From contig NC_080053.1 of assembly GCF_026212465.1 (NCBI RefSeq), forward strand, positions 5,046,287-5,110,286: DNA of 64,000 nucleotides, given 5' to 3'. Below are positions 62,465-64,000 of the stretch, piece by piece; positions within the stretch are counted from its first letter, which is position 1; every line of letters starts with the position of its first letter. The DNA is from Amaranthus tricolor (Eukaryota > Streptophyta > Magnoliopsida > Caryophyllales > Amaranthaceae). Under the pieces are notes generated by a model that did no database searches, had not been told where the DNA came from, and saw only the letters and a program-made list of their open reading frames with translations. The position numbers and the translations under genes were made by a program.

Positions 62465-63559
62465 CTATAAACTTGAAAAAAACATGATTTTTTTTATCTT
62501 CCTCATTTTGGACATGGAAAAACTATACTGCAGTCGTTATAAACTTGATCTTCCTCTTTTTGAACATAAATAGAAAATGGTTTGAATAATTATGTCTTGT
62601 ACGTCATGGCTCTTGCATACCTCATAAACGTGTCATATGATGGTGTGCAAAATCACATCATGATTAAATAGGTCACTTTATTAAATAACTAGATAGTGCC
62701 CGTGTAATGTATAAGTTTATTAAATTTTCTGATAAATTTGTGTCATTAAGGAGTTAAAATTTCAAGAAATAAATTTAGGTTATAGTTATATCTCATTTTA
62801 GTTTTAATAGTTGTATACATTACATACTATGATTTGTATCATCTTTGCATTATGTGCGCAAATGATTGTGAAAATTTAATTCATGACAAATAACTCACAA
62901 CAAAAAACAAAAACTTTAATTATATATTTAATATGGTAATATTTATACTTCTATTTATTTATTTTGAATAAAATGGAAAATAGTTCGTACATGAAGTACG
63001 CAATACAAAATTATGAGTATTTTTAATAAAAAAAATAACATTCCAATCTTTGCAAACAAAAATATGTAATACAGTAACGAAAAATTATAAGAAACTTCCT
63101 AATCTATATGTCTATTTGCAAAAAACTACCTTATGTATTTTTTTTGCAAAAAACTACTTAATCTAATATGTTTCTCTGAAAATGACTACCACTTAACGGA
63201 AAACGTTAGTTGACTGTTAAGTTTGAGGGTTTAACCAATTTGAGAGGTTAAGTTTCTATATGGCAGTATCTTATTGGTCTTCGTTTTTTAAATAGTTAAA
63301 ATTAAAACACATAATTTAACAAAATTAAAAAAAAAGATATTGATGTCATTTGTACCCATCATAACGATTTTTTTCTAAAAAAAGGACGTCGTTATTACCC
63401 GTATGGGGTAACTCTTTCGAAAATTCGGTTGAAACAAGTACTTATTCGCCTATTTAATTTTTTGAAGCAGCATATTTGCGATTACCCATAAGGGTGTTTC
63501 GACCGGCTCTTTGAAAGAGTTATCCCATAAGGGTAATTGCGACGTCCGTTTTTTGAAAA

Positions 63560-63860
63560 ATCATCGTTAGAGTTGTTCAAAAGTGACCCAACCCCGAAAA
63601 TCCTATCTGAAATCGAAAGTAAACCGACCCGAAAATGTGTTCCTTTTTTTCGTTTACCAAACCGTCATTACCCGACCCAAAGCTATATTCAAACTGGTTG
63701 ACAACCGAAAATGGGAAACTGAACCCGAGCTGTAACTGATTTTCTAACCGAGATTGCCCGAACATAATAATGATCGACCCGAGTTATATCCGACCCGAAT
63801 CATGCTCGAGACCGAACTTGATCCAGCTAAAATCGACTTAACTCGAACGAAGTTTAGATC
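63560..63860 (-). repeat. CGGTT-rich dispersed repeat, copy 2 (inverted)
   Basis: On the minus strand it reads GGTTCAGTTTCCCATTTTCG then GTTGTCAACC, and AATCTCGGTTAGAAAATC, matching 55020-55130 of the plus-strand copy. The chance ORF at 63577-63765 is not a gene. Confidence 0.65.
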
Positions 63861-64000
63861 GAACTACTATAAACGTGAACCAATTCTTTACATAGAAGTA
63901 TGATCGACGCATATTCAATCATCTTATTAGTTATTTTAATAAAGTGATAAATATTTTAATAAAATAAATTTTATAAATACATGGTTTCATATATTTAGAA

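Overview
This is plant nuclear DNA, most likely from a eudicot. The evidence is AT-rich sequence, split genes with GT-AG introns, plant-specific families (R2R3-MYB, group III WRKY, plastid ABC1K), a nuclear tRNA, Ty1/copia LTRs, RTE-type LINE tails and Stowaway-type MITEs. The foldback elements built around a GAGAC-GTCTC core make me suspect Caryophyllales, but that is only an impression. I joined exons by hand from splice signals and reading phase; every junction quoted keeps the frame.

Layout, left to right. (1) 2-232 (+): 3' end of an unrecognised gene. (2) 1726-15547 (-): an 11-exon ABC1K9-type atypical kinase (523 aa) with introns up to 5.4 kb, one of which holds a solo copia LTR. (3) 15548-18213: a divergent intergenic region with a degenerate ~21-bp minisatellite. 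(4) 18214-35606 (+): a 16-exon SHPRH-like SNF2 ATPase with PHD and RING fingers (1654 aa), its introns loaded with copia, LINE and MITE debris. (5) 35607-39940: LTR-rich spacer. (6) 40010-40414 (+): an intronless gene for a small, probably organelle-targeted protein with a clear TATA box. (7) 41.7-42.1 kb: an unusual foldback element made of repeated palindromes. (8) 43634-47763 (-): two-exon gene for the QCR10 (6.7 kDa) subunit of mitochondrial complex III. (9) 47975-48046 (+): tRNA-Pro(AGG). (10) 48954-50639 (-): R2R3-MYB of the MYB26/MYB103 type. (11) 50.6-60.9 kb: repeat-dominated, with a very small LTR element (SMART/TRIM type), a TIR element carrying a minisatellite, and an internally deleted copia element whose 5' LTR is split by a MITE. 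(12) 60947-61457 (-): last exon of a group III WRKY gene, probably WRKY55-like, whose 5' part lies beyond the right edge.

The genes do not form a functional pathway. The association that stands out is positional. As I recall the Arabidopsis chromosome 2 map, the SHPRH homologue, QCR10 and WRKY54/55 are close neighbours there (At2g40740-At2g40770). This window therefore looks like an expanded syntenic block, and that order independently supports the three gene calls. I did not find a previously undescribed enzymatic system. The most unusual items are small repeat architectures: the palindrome-array foldback at 41.7 kb, the minisatellite-bearing TIR element at 51.9 kb and the 274-bp LTR element at 52.6 kb.
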